Origin: Methylobacterium pseudosasicola
Lineage (GTDB): Bacteria; Pseudomonadota; Alphaproteobacteria; Rhizobiales; Beijerinckiaceae
Assembly: GCF_900114535.1 (NCBI RefSeq)
Contig: NZ_FOTK01000024.1
Location: 46,341-110,340 of the forward strand
Direction of reading: 5' to 3'
DNA: 64,000 nucleotides
Shown here: positions 37,176-45,424 of the stretch, one piece after another
Numbering within the stretch: position 1 is the first letter of the stretch
How the letters are laid out: the number at the start of each line of letters is the position of its first letter
Translations under genes and position numbers: made by a program
Notes under the pieces: model-generated
What the model was told of the DNA's origin: nothing
What the model saw: only the letters and a program-made list of their open reading frames with translations
The model's database searches: none

Positions 37176-38342
37176 ATGGCCCACGCCTACAGATTCGGGA
37201 TGGAGGAAGAGTTTTTCCTCGCCGATGCCCGCACCCGGGGCTCGCCCCGCGCCCGGCTGAAGGCGTTTCACGCAGCCGTGAAGGCCCAGCTCGACACCGC
37301 CGAGCGCGAGCAGCTCCAGTGCCAGATCGAAATCGCCTCGCCCCCAACCGCGGACACCGAGGAAGCCCGGGCGCATCTCGCCGAGCGGCGCAGTGCCCTG
37401 GCGGCGATCGGCCTTGAGCGCGGCATCCTGCCCTTCGCCGCCGGGACGCATCCGACCGCCCGGTGGCGCGACCAGAGCGCCACCGACAAGGCCCGCTATC
37501 ATGGCATCATGGCCGACCTGCGCATGGTCGGGCAGCGCAACCTCGTCTGCGGGCTGCACGTCCATGTCGAGGTGCCGGATCCCGACGCCCGCCTCGACCT
37601 CATGGGGCGGTTGCTGCCGTTCCTGCCGATCCTGCTCGCGCTCTCGACCTCGTCGCCGTTCTGGCAGGGCGAGCGGACCGGCATGGCCGGCTACCGGACT
37701 CGCGCCTACGCCGAACTGCCCCGCACCGGCCTGCCCGAACTCTTCGCCGACGCGGCCGACTACGCCCGCTACGTCGACGTGATGACCCGCAGCGGCGCCA
37801 TCTCGGATGCGAGCTTCCTGTGGTGGCAACTGCGCCCGTCAGTGAAATACCCGACGCTGGAACTACGCGTGGCCGACAGCTGCACGCGCCTGGACGATGC
37901 CCTGTGCATCGCCGCCCTGTTCCGCTGCCTCGTGCGCCGGGTGGTCCGGGACCGGCACCTCAATGCCGGCCTGACGGCCGCCTCCAGGGGCTTCATCCGG
38001 GAGAACCTGTGGCGCGCCGAGCGCGACGGCGCGCGGGCCACGCTGATCGACGAGGCCCGCGCGGAGGCGGTGCCGATGGCCGAGATGGTCGAGGCCTTGC
38101 TCGACGAAACCGCCGAAGATGCCGAAGCGCTCGGGTGCGCTGACATTTGTGCCCGGGCGCGGACCATCGTGGCGGATGGGTCGAGCGCTGACCGTCAGAT
38201 CGCGATCTTCACGGCGGCCCGCAAGCGCGGTGCCCGGGAACGCGAGGCGCTCTCGGCCGTGGTCGATCATTTGGCGGGTGAGACCGCCGTCGGGACGGGA
38301 AGCGCGGTTGGGGCCACTCGCGCACCGTCCCGACGGCGTTGA
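37176..38342 (+). CDS. Carboxylate-amine ligase, glutamate-cysteine ligase family 2 (YbdK-like)
   Basis: 388 aa. The start MAHAYRFGMEEEFFLAD contains the GxEEE motif, and QCQIEIASPP, GTHPTARW, CGLHVHVEVPDPD and PTLELRVADSC follow, all diagnostic of the GCS2/YbdK family. E. coli YbdK has weak glutamate-cysteine ligase activity; the true substrate is unknown. ATG 37176 has GAGGAG upstream. It may be cotranscribed with the CYTH-CHAD gene 150 bases upstream. A hairpin follows the stop. Confidence 0.85.
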   Translation: MAHAYRFGMEEEFFLADARTRGSPRARLKAFHAAVKAQLDTAEREQLQCQIEIASPPTADTEEARAHLAERRSALAAIGLERGILPFAAGTHPTARWRDQSATDKARYHGIMADLRMVGQRNLVCGLHVHVEVPDPDARLDLMGRLLPFLPILLALSTSSPFWQGERTGMAGYRTRAYAELPRTGLPELFADAADYARYVDVMTRSGAISDASFLWWQLRPSVKYPTLELRVADSCTRLDDALCIAALFRCLVRRVVRDRHLNAGLTAASRGFIRENLWRAERDGARATLIDEARAEAVPMAEMVEALLDETAEDAEALGCADICARARTIVADGSSADRQIAIFTAARKRGAREREALSAVVDHLAGETAVGTGSAVGATRAPSRRR

Positions 38343-38391
38343 GATGGAACCGGCCCCGCTCGAGGGGGGGGATAGCGGAACCGGGATCCGT

Positions 38392-38414
38392 CAACCGCGC
38401 TAGGGACGCGGTTG
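38392..38414. terminator. Hairpin between convergent genes
   Basis: CAACCGCG and CGCGGTTG pair perfectly around a 7-base loop (CTAGGGA). It lies 50 bases after the YbdK-like gene and 84 bases after the end of the PIN toxin gene on the other strand, so it fits a bidirectional terminator, though there is no clean T run. Confidence 0.45.
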
Positions 38415-38497
38415 AATGCATGATTCACACACGCATGTTGCCGGAGGATTTCCGGACCACGCGTTTGTGCGCGGAAATCGGATTTCTCGCCGGGCAG

Positions 38498-38968
38498 CTA
38501 CCCCGTCCCGGATGCGCTTCGCAGCTCCGTGCCGTCGGGCGCCCAATGTCCGGGCCGGTTGCGATCCGGGTTGATCACTTCCGCGCCGCGTCCTCTCATA
38601 TCCGTCGCATTGCAGGTGACGAGAACGAGCTTGTGGGCCCGCGCAGTCGCGATCAACCCGCGATCCATCCACTGTTTGTGCTCCGGGCCGGCGAGCCGGC
38701 CCCACGCCTCGGCAATGGCCGCGTCGATGGTCAGGATCCGGCCGGCGAAGGCCTCCGTCAGACGATCGAGACCGTCTTGAAGCCGTTCGGAAAGCTCGCT
38801 TGCGCCTGAGTCGCGCTTCCGCTGAACCCCCCGGGAAATCTCGAACAGCGTGATCGCGCTGATCGCCAACGTATTGTCATCGACTCCTGCGAGCCATCGA
38901 CGAATGTTCGTGCCGTTCGCGGCGTTCCGCTTGCTGATGACGTCGGTATCGAGAAGGTATTTCAGCAC
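38498..38968 (-). CDS. PIN-domain VapC-like toxin
   Basis: 156 aa. PIN nuclease fold: first acidic Asp in YLLDTDVIS, a mid Glu in ITLFEISRG, a further Asp in LTIDAAIAEAWG, and MDRGLIATARAHKLVLVTCNATDM (in pieces) with the last acidic position. VapC toxins cut RNA in the cytoplasm and are held by a neighbouring antitoxin. The start is a GTG at 38968. No VapB lies directly ahead, but a DUF433 gene does, 87 bases upstream on the same strand. The C-terminus is longer and more basic than usual (PDRNRPGHWAPDG). Confidence 0.85.
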   Translation of the reverse strand: MLKYLLDTDVISKRNAANGTNIRRWLAGVDDNTLAISAITLFEISRGVQRKRDSGASELSERLQDGLDRLTEAFAGRILTIDAAIAEAWGRLAGPEHKQWMDRGLIATARAHKLVLVTCNATDMRGRGAEVINPDRNRPGHWAPDGTELRSASGTG

Positions 38969-39055
38969 CTGTCATGCTCGAAGCCGGCTCGTGGAGAGTG
39001 CAGAAGATATGAGAACAGCGCGTGCCGGGCGCCGCATAGGCCGCCTGATCAACAC

Positions 39056-39658
39056 CTAATCGTCAAGGTCGAGCGCGCTGAAATCTGCCTCTGCCAGGGC
39101 CGCCTTCGCGGTCAGCTTCGGGAATGGTCGGCCGGCCTTCGGATGCGTTGCCGCGTAGGTGCGGGCGAAGGCGACCTGATCGGCGCTGAGAGATGGATAA
39201 TCGGTCAGGATCTCATCCGTCGACATGTCTCCGTTCAGCAAGGCTGCGATGCGATGCACTTCGATATCCGTTCCCTTCAGAACGACATCGCCGGCCGCGT
39301 TGCGCTCGATCCCGGTTTCAAGGTCGCGCAGGGTCTTGAGCCGGCCTTCAACCGCCTTCGCAGCTTCGTCGAGCGACGCCCGGAATACGCCGGTCTCGAT
39401 ATGGCTGGGCAACTCCGGGTGCCGTCTCAGAGACTCGTACAGCTTGCGCCACAAGGTCGGCTTGAGATCGTCCTGATGCTCCCGGGCCCAGCTGAGGAAG
39501 ACCAAAGTCTTATGGTCGAGGGCCCGGACCTTGCGGCCTCCATCGTGGAGCGTGTGCGTCTCGACCTGCTTCCTGTCGATCGTCCGTCGCACTTCCTCGA
39601 CCGGCTCGCGCAGGACGAAGGCCGCTTTCGGAAGGGAGTATCGCTCAGGCCGGTTCAT
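39056..39658 (-). CDS. DUF433-domain protein, candidate antitoxin
   Basis: 200 aa. The C-terminal half has the DUF433 pattern VLKGTDIEVHRIAALLNGDMSTDEILTDYPSLSADQV (in pieces), a short winged-helix-like domain found in antitoxins. The N-terminal SLPKAAFVLREPVEEVRRTIDR resembles an excisionase/MerR-type helix-turn-helix. The tail KAALAEADFSALDLDD is acidic. Together with the PIN protein 87 bases downstream this looks like a toxin-antitoxin operon. ATG 39658 follows GGAT. DUF433 antitoxins usually pair with DUF5615 proteins, so this partner would be less usual. Confidence 0.7.
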   Translation of the reverse strand: MNRPERYSLPKAAFVLREPVEEVRRTIDRKQVETHTLHDGGRKVRALDHKTLVFLSWAREHQDDLKPTLWRKLYESLRRHPELPSHIETGVFRASLDEAAKAVEGRLKTLRDLETGIERNAAGDVVLKGTDIEVHRIAALLNGDMSTDEILTDYPSLSADQVAFARTYAATHPKAGRPFPKLTAKAALAEADFSALDLDD

Positions 39659-39679
39659 GGCGCATCCAATGCAGCACCT

Positions 39680-39708
39680 TTAATAGGGTTGCATTAGACA
39701 TGCGGCAA
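39680..39708 (-). promoter_or_regulatory. Sigma-70-type promoter of the DUF433/PIN operon
   Basis: On the minus strand TTGCCG (39703-39708) and TATTAA (39680-39685) are separated by exactly 17 bases, starting 21 bases before the DUF433 start codon. The short leader suits a toxin-antitoxin operon. The DNA here is notably A+T-rich compared with its surroundings. Confidence 0.5.
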
Positions 39709-39854
39709 GCCATCGCTTTATGTCGCAGGCTTAATCAGCGTCGCGACGCAAGCCGATATGCTGCGTGCCGTCCTCCGCGTGCTCCCAGGTACCTTCCTTC
39801 CCAACCGCACTCTGCTATCCCTCACGCTTCGGCGGACATCCTCGAATTGGCGGC

Positions 39855-40316
39855 ATGAGCCTTCTGCGCGACATCTTTGGCCGTGTCGGCCGCACCGTGA
39901 CCGCCTATGCGGGCGACAAGGCTTTGATGCTTGCCGCCGTCTCGGGCGCCGCCAACGTCATCGTGGCTGACGGTGAGGTGGCGAGCGAAGAGTTCGACGC
40001 GGCCCTGCACGGCCTGCGCGCCGATCCGGTCCTGGTGAAGGGCTACGACGCCCTGATGCTGGAGACCGAGCTGTACGAGGGCATCGCCCGGGCCCGCACC
40101 CGCCTCGGCCGCGCGGAGAACCTGCGCCACGTCGCATCCATCGTCGAGCGGCCCCTGAGCCAGCGCGAGAACGTCTTCCTGATCGCCGCCGACGTGGCCG
40201 ATCAGGACGGGATCAGCGGCATCGAGGCCAATGCCCTGGGCGAGATTGCTGCCGCCCTGCAGGTCGACGGCGAGGGGCTGCTGCGCGCCAATCCGGTTCG
40301 GCGTCCGCCGGCCTGA
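39855..40316 (+). CDS. TerB-like tellurite resistance family protein
   Basis: 153 aa. The segment VIVADGEVASEEFDAAL (about residues 36-52) carries the acidic metal-binding type motif of TerB helices, repeated as ADVADQDGISGIEANALGEIA (about 112-132). All-helical cytoplasmic protein; the true role is unclear and tellurite resistance is only the family name. The start ATG 39855 begins MSLLRDIFGRVG; the open frame extends further upstream. Confidence 0.75.
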   Translation: MSLLRDIFGRVGRTVTAYAGDKALMLAAVSGAANVIVADGEVASEEFDAALHGLRADPVLVKGYDALMLETELYEGIARARTRLGRAENLRHVASIVERPLSQRENVFLIAADVADQDGISGIEANALGEIAAALQVDGEGLLRANPVRRPPA

Positions 40317-40416
40317 TCGCGCGGGCTGGCATCGGCGTTGCTCCGGGCCGGGGGATCGCCCGATAACGGGGCTCGAAAACCTTGCCGCACGGCGCCGCGC
40401 CGTGAGAGGACCGACC

Positions 40417-41697
40417 ATGGCCGAAACCAACCCGAGCAAGACCCATAACCTGCGCGCCGACGGTGCACGCCTGTGGGCCACGATTCTGGAGACGGCGGCG
40501 TTCGGCGGCACCCCCGCCGGCGGCATCAACCGGCTGACCCTGTCGGCCGAAGATGGCCGGGTCCGCGACTGGTTCCGGGAGGCCTGCGAGGCGGCGGGGC
40601 TTACGGTCTCGGTCGATGCGCTGGGTACCCAGTACGCTCTCCGGCCCGGGCGCGACATGAGCCGCAAGCCTGTGGCCTTCGGCTCGCATCTCGACACGCA
40701 GCCGACCGGCGGCAAGTTCGACGGCGTGCTCGGGGTCCTGGCCGGGCTCGAAGTGATGCGCAGCCTGAACGATGCCGGCATCGAGACCGACGCACCCCTG
40801 ATGGTGGTCAACTGGACCAACGAGGAGGGCTCGCGCTTCGCCCCCGCCATGATGGCCTCGGCCGCCTATGCCGGTGAGTTCACCACCGACGAGATCCTGG
40901 CCAAGCGCGACGCCGCCGGGATCACCGTGGCCGAGGCGCTCGACGCGATCGGCTATCGCGGGGCCGAAGCGGTGGGCGCCCGCGCCATCGGCGCCTTCGT
41001 CGAGCTGCATATCGAGCAGGGCCCGATCCTGGAGGCCGAGGGCAAGACCATCGGCGTCGTGGAAGGCGGCCAGGGCATCATGTGGTTCGACGGGCTGATC
41101 ACCGGCTTCGAGAGCCATGCCGGCACCACCCCGATGCCGCGGCGCCGGGACGCGCTGCTGGCGCTCTCCGAATTCGCCCTGGCGGCCGAGCGGATCGCCC
41201 TGGCGCACGCGCCCTCCGCGGTCGCGACGATCGGCGAGGCCCAGATCCTGGCCCCGTCCCGCAACGTCGTGCCGGGGCGCGTCGCCTTCACGGTGGACGT
41301 GCGCGATCCCCGTTCCTCGGCCCTCGACGCCATGGAGGCGAGCCTGCGCGAGGCCGCCACCGAGATCGCCGAGCGCCGCCGGCTGGAGATCGCGCTCACC
41401 CAGATCTGGCGCAAGGAGCCGGTGCCGTTCGATCCCGCCATCGTGGCGGCGGTCGATCAGGCCGCCGAGAGCCTCGGGCATGCAACGCGCCGGATCATCT
41501 CGGGGGCCGGGCACGATGCCTGCAACCTCGCCGCCAAGGTGCCGACCGCGATGATCTTCGTGCCGTGCAAGGACGGCGTGAGCCACAACGAATCGGAATC
41601 CGCCACCCCAGGCGATTGCGCGGCCGGCGCCGACGTCCTGCTGCAGACGGTGCTGCGCCTCGCCAATGCGCCCCGGACGGAACAGCCCGCGCGATGA
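40417..41697 (+). CDS. M20-family Zn-dependent amidohydrolase (allantoate/N-carbamoyl-amino-acid hydrolase type)
   Basis: 426 aa. Metal ligands: FGSHLDTQ (about residues 88-95), GKFDG, NEEGSRF and the terminal GVSHNESE with the last His. ELHIEQGPILE and the dimerisation domain with FESHAGTTPM are typical of the HyuC/AllC/UAH group that hydrolyse carbamoyl or ureido amides. GAGAGGA precedes ATG 40417. The stop overlaps the start of a second M20 gene as ATGA. The overlap suggests that the two catalyse consecutive steps. Confidence 0.85.
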   Translation: MAETNPSKTHNLRADGARLWATILETAAFGGTPAGGINRLTLSAEDGRVRDWFREACEAAGLTVSVDALGTQYALRPGRDMSRKPVAFGSHLDTQPTGGKFDGVLGVLAGLEVMRSLNDAGIETDAPLMVVNWTNEEGSRFAPAMMASAAYAGEFTTDEILAKRDAAGITVAEALDAIGYRGAEAVGARAIGAFVELHIEQGPILEAEGKTIGVVEGGQGIMWFDGLITGFESHAGTTPMPRRRDALLALSEFALAAERIALAHAPSAVATIGEAQILAPSRNVVPGRVAFTVDVRDPRSSALDAMEASLREAATEIAERRRLEIALTQIWRKEPVPFDPAIVAAVDQAAESLGHATRRIISGAGHDACNLAAKVPTAMIFVPCKDGVSHNESESATPGDCAAGADVLLQTVLRLANAPRTEQPAR

Positions 41698-42926
41698 TCT
41701 TCGCCCCGCGCATCCAGGAGCGCCTCGACGCGCTGGCGGCGATCACAGCCGAGCCCGGCGCCATCACCCGCCTGTATCTCACGCCCGAGCAGTTCCGGGC
41801 CGAGGCGCTGGTGGCGGGCTGGATGCGCGAGGCCGGGATGGCAGTCCGCCACGACGCCGTTGGCAATCTGATCGGCCGAATCGAGGGGCCGGAACCCGGC
41901 GGTCCGGCCCTCGTCATCGGCTCGCATCTCGACACCGTCCGCAATGCCGGCCGCTACGACGGGCCCCTCGGCGTCATCACCGGGATCGCCTGCGTCGAGG
42001 CGCTGGCCCGCGACCGGATCCGCCTGCCGCACGCCCTGGAGGTGGTGGCCTTCGCCGACGAGGAGGGCGTGCGTTTTTCCGCGACCCTCATCGGCAGCCG
42101 CGCCTTCGCGGGTCATATCGACCCGGCGGTGCTCGACGCCGCGGATGCGGACGGGACGACGCTCGCCGCGGCGATGCTGGATTATGGGCTCGACCCCGCG
42201 GCGATCGGCACCGCAATGCGCCGGCCCGATGAGCTTCTGGGCTACCTCGAACTGCATATCGAGCAGGGGCCGATGCTCGAAAAAGCCGGCCTGCCTGTGG
42301 GCGTCGTGACGGCGATCTCCGGCGCCAGCCGCCTGGAATTCACCCTGACTGGCGAGGCCGGCCATGCCGGCACGGTCGCCATGAGCGAGCGGCGCGATGC
42401 CCTGGCGGGTGCCGCGGAATGCGTGCTCGCCGTCGAGGCGCGCTGCCGCACCGAGGCGCATCTCGTCGGCACTGTCGGCCGCATGCAGGTCGATCCCGGT
42501 GTGGGGAATACCATCCCCGGCCAAGTGCGCTTCTCCCTCGACCTGCGCGCGCCCGACGACGCGCAGCGCCTCGCGGCCCTCGCCGACATCGATGCGGCCT
42601 GCAAGGGAATCGCGGAGCGCCGCCGCCTCGATCTCCACATGCGCCCGCTGCACGAGGCCGCGGCAGTGCCGAGTGATCCCGCCCTGACCGCGCTGATCCG
42701 GGACGCCATCGCCGCCGAGGGCTTGCCCGTCCTCGCCCTGCCGAGCGGGGCGGGCCATGACGGCATGGCGGTGGCGGCGATCGCGCCGATCGCCATGGTG
42801 TTCGTGCGCTGTCGAGGCGGCATCAGCCACAACCCGGCGGAATTCGCGAGCCTGCCGGATATCGAGGCCGGGGCGCGGGTGCTGTTCGGGGCGATCAAGG
42901 GGTTTGCGGCCGGGCGCGGGCTGTAG
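41694..42926 (+). CDS. Second M20-family amidohydrolase, allantoate amidohydrolase-like
   Basis: 410 aa. Metal-binding pattern repeats that of its neighbour: IGSHLDTVRNAGRYDG, FADEEGVRFSATLIGS, ELHIEQGPML, the GEAGHAGTVAM dimer region and SGAGHDGMAVA, GGISHNPAE. The sequence is a paralogue of the upstream enzyme but clearly diverged (different N-terminus MIFAPRIQERLDALA). Likely substrates are allantoate, ureidoglycine or N-carbamoyl amino acids. No purine-degradation genes are beside the pair in the window. Confidence 0.83.
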   Translation: MIFAPRIQERLDALAAITAEPGAITRLYLTPEQFRAEALVAGWMREAGMAVRHDAVGNLIGRIEGPEPGGPALVIGSHLDTVRNAGRYDGPLGVITGIACVEALARDRIRLPHALEVVAFADEEGVRFSATLIGSRAFAGHIDPAVLDAADADGTTLAAAMLDYGLDPAAIGTAMRRPDELLGYLELHIEQGPMLEKAGLPVGVVTAISGASRLEFTLTGEAGHAGTVAMSERRDALAGAAECVLAVEARCRTEAHLVGTVGRMQVDPGVGNTIPGQVRFSLDLRAPDDAQRLAALADIDAACKGIAERRRLDLHMRPLHEAAAVPSDPALTALIRDAIAAEGLPVLALPSGAGHDGMAVAAIAPIAMVFVRCRGGISHNPAEFASLPDIEAGARVLFGAIKGFAAGRGL

Positions 42927-42981
42927 ACAGCTCCGGCGCGCGACGGGTGTACGCCATTCAAAAATCCCGTACAGACGCGCC

Positions 42982-44265
42982 ATGAGCGCGCGATCCTATC
43001 GCGACGCCAGGGGCCGGCCGCTGATCGCGGTGACGGGCATCGGCGTCGTCTCCTCCCTCGGACAGGGCCAGGCCGATACCTGGGCGGCCATGAGCGCCGG
43101 CCGCTCCGGCATCCATGCCATCGCGCGGTTCTCCACCGAGGGGCTGCGCACCCGCATCGCCGGCACGGTGGATTTCCTCGATACCGAGCCGCTGGTGGCG
43201 CCGCTCCTGTCCGAGCGCTTCGCCGCGGCGGCCGCCGAGGAGGCGGTCGCGCAGGCGGGGATCGGCGCGAAGGGCGACTTCCCCGGGGCGCTGTTCATCG
43301 CGGTCCCGCCGGTGGAGATGGAATGGCCCCAGCGTCAGGCGCTGGCCGAGGCCGCCGGGGGCGACGGCGACGTCGACTATGCCGGCCTGCTCCGGGCCGC
43401 GGCGACCCGGCGCTTCGACGCCTGGCACGACCTGTTCATTTTCGGCACGGTAGCCGACCGCATCGCCGAACGGTTCGGCACCAAGGGCTCGCCGATCTCG
43501 CTCTCCACCGCCTGCTCGTCGGGCGCCACCGCGATCCAGCTCGGCGTCGAGGCGATCCGCCGGGGCGAGACCGCGGCGGCGCTCTGCATCGGCACCGACG
43601 GCTCGGTGAACCCGGAATCGCTGATCCGCTTCTCGCTGCTCTCGGCGCTCTCCACCCGCAATGACGTGCCGGAGGAGGCCTCGAAGCCGTTCTCGAAGGA
43701 TCGGGACGGCTTCGTCATGGGCGAGGGCGCGGCCGCCCTGGTCCTGGAGGATGCGGAGGCTGCAGCCGCCCGGGGCGCAAAAATCCTGGGCTACGTGCTG
43801 GGCTGCGGCGAGAAGGGCGACGGCTTCCATCGCACCCGCTCCAGTCCCGACGGGGCGCCGGTGATCGCGGCGATCCGGGCCAGCCTGGACGATGCCGGGC
43901 TCGGACCCGAAGGGATCGACACGGTCAACGCCCACGGCACTTCGACCCCCGAGAACGACAAGATGGAGGCCCTGGGGCTCGCCGCCGTGTTCGGCGACCG
44001 CGCCCCATCGCTTCCGGTGACCTCCAACAAGTCGATGATCGGCCACACGCTGACGGCGGCCGGCGCCATCGAGGCGGCGGTCTCGCTGCTGACGATCCGC
44101 CACGGCCGCATCCCGCCGACCATCAACCATCGGGTGCCGGACCCGGCGATCGGTCTCGACGTGGTCGAGACCGCCCGGGACTTGCCGATCCGGACCGTGC
44201 TGTCGAATTCCTTCGGGTTCGGCGGCCAGAACACCTGCCTGGTGTTCGGGGCGGAGCCAGCGTGA
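42982..44265 (+). CDS. Beta-ketoacyl-ACP synthase, FabF type (VLCFA/lipid A related)
   Basis: 427 aa. Condensing enzyme with the Cys-His-His triad: STACSSGA (about residue 177), NAHGTSTPENDK, and TSNKSMIGHTL. The start GRPLIAVTGIGVVSSLGQG and TEGLRTRIAGTVDF resemble FabF1XL of the Rhizobium acpXL cluster, which elongates the very long chain fatty acid of lipid A. The downstream dehydrogenase and LpxXL-like gene support this reading. acpXL, fabZ and the partner synthase are not next to it. The stop overlaps the SDR start as GTGA. Confidence 0.85.
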   Translation: MSARSYRDARGRPLIAVTGIGVVSSLGQGQADTWAAMSAGRSGIHAIARFSTEGLRTRIAGTVDFLDTEPLVAPLLSERFAAAAAEEAVAQAGIGAKGDFPGALFIAVPPVEMEWPQRQALAEAAGGDGDVDYAGLLRAAATRRFDAWHDLFIFGTVADRIAERFGTKGSPISLSTACSSGATAIQLGVEAIRRGETAAALCIGTDGSVNPESLIRFSLLSALSTRNDVPEEASKPFSKDRDGFVMGEGAAALVLEDAEAAAARGAKILGYVLGCGEKGDGFHRTRSSPDGAPVIAAIRASLDDAGLGPEGIDTVNAHGTSTPENDKMEALGLAAVFGDRAPSLPVTSNKSMIGHTLTAAGAIEAAVSLLTIRHGRIPPTINHRVPDPAIGLDVVETARDLPIRTVLSNSFGFGGQNTCLVFGAEPA

Positions 44266-45020
44266 GCGCCGCCCGCCGCGTCCTGGTCACTGGCGGCGCC
44301 TCGGGCGTCGGCGCGGCGATCGTCCGCGCGCTGGCCGCCGCCGGCCATGCCGTCGACTTCACCTATCGGGCGTCGGGGGAGGCGGCCGAAGCCCTGCTCG
44401 CCGAACTGCGTGCCGCCTATCCCGAGCGCGCCTTCACCGGGCACGCCCTGGACCTCGCCGACAAGGCCGCCCTCGACGCGTTCTGCGCGGCTGCTGAGGA
44501 ATCCGGCTATCACGGCCTCGTCCACAATGCCGGCCAGCCGAGCGACGCCCTCGCGGCGATGTTCGACCAGGACAAGGCCGAGACGGCCATGCAGGTGAAC
44601 TTCTTCGCGCTGACCCGCCTGGCCAAGGCGCTGGTCCGCCCGATGACGCAGGCGCGCACAGGCCGCATCATCGCGATCGGTTCCGTGGCGGCGCTCCGCG
44701 GCAATGCCGGCAACGCCGCCTATGCGGCGACCAAGGGCGCGCTGATCGCCTATTGCCGGACCCTCGCGATCGAGACCGCCAAGCGCGGGGTCACGGTCAA
44801 CGTCATCGCCCCGGGCTTCGTCGACACCGCCATGATGGCGCGATACGCCGTCCACCGGGCCGGGATGGAGCGCCAGATCCCCGCCGGCCGGTTCGCCCAG
44901 CCCGAGGATGTCGCCGCTTTGGCCGCCTTCCTGATGGGCGACGGGGCCGCCTACATCACCGGGGCGGTGCTGCCGGTCGATGGCGGCCTCACCGCGATGA
45001 TGGGTGTCCACCGCCCCTGA
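44262..45020 (+). CDS. Short-chain dehydrogenase/reductase, FabG-like
   Basis: 252 aa from GTG 44262. The TGGASGVGAAIVRAL cofactor loop (about residues 10-24), HNAGQP, catalytic Ser in IGSVAALRGN, Tyr and Lys in YAATKGAL, and PAGRFAQPEDVAALAAFL with VDGG at the end are all present. A coupled position after the condensing enzyme suggests a beta-ketoacyl-ACP reductase dedicated to the same acyl chain. SDR substrates cannot be decided by sequence alone. Confidence 0.85.
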   Translation: MSAARRVLVTGGASGVGAAIVRALAAAGHAVDFTYRASGEAAEALLAELRAAYPERAFTGHALDLADKAALDAFCAAAEESGYHGLVHNAGQPSDALAAMFDQDKAETAMQVNFFALTRLAKALVRPMTQARTGRIIAIGSVAALRGNAGNAAYAATKGALIAYCRTLAIETAKRGVTVNVIAPGFVDTAMMARYAVHRAGMERQIPAGRFAQPEDVAALAAFLMGDGAAYITGAVLPVDGGLTAMMGVHRP

Positions 45021-45133
45021 TTTTTTGGGAGCATCGCGCCTCTTCGGAGCAGGCTCCAAACTTCACGTGCGGCCATGATAGATTCGGAATCTGGAATTTC
45101 CCTCGCACGCGCCATGCTCTAGCGACCTTGCCG

Positions 45134-45424
45134 ATGCGCGCCCGCCTCATCGTTCTCGCCGGATTCTGCTTCGTGGCCCCCCTCATCCCGGGCGGCGCCG
45201 CCGCAGAACCGGAAGCCTACCGGATCTCCGGGCTGCCCCCCGGCGAGCCCCTCTCGATCCGTGCCGAGCCGGACGCCGCGTCCGAGCAGGTCGGCGAGAT
45301 CCGCACCCGCGCCCTGGTCTTCGGCTGCACCAACGACACGCCGAGCCGGACCACGTGGTGCCGGGTCAAGGCCGGACGCGCCGTGGGTTGGGCGCGGCGG
45401 CGCTATCTGGCGCCGGAACAATGA
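45134..45424 (+). CDS. Small exported SH3-domain protein
   Basis: 96 aa. Signal peptide RLIVLAGFCFVAPLIPGGAAA, then one bacterial SH3 domain: YRISGLPPGEPLSIRAEPDAASEQVGEIRTRA (in pieces), two Cys (VFGCTND, WCRVKAG) and the typical GWARRRYL end. Such domains bind cell-wall or protein ligands. The stop overlaps the dehydrogenase start as ATGA, so it belongs to this operon although its role there is unknown. Confidence 0.78.
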   Translation: MRARLIVLAGFCFVAPLIPGGAAAEPEAYRISGLPPGEPLSIRAEPDAASEQVGEIRTRALVFGCTNDTPSRTTWCRVKAGRAVGWARRRYLAPEQ

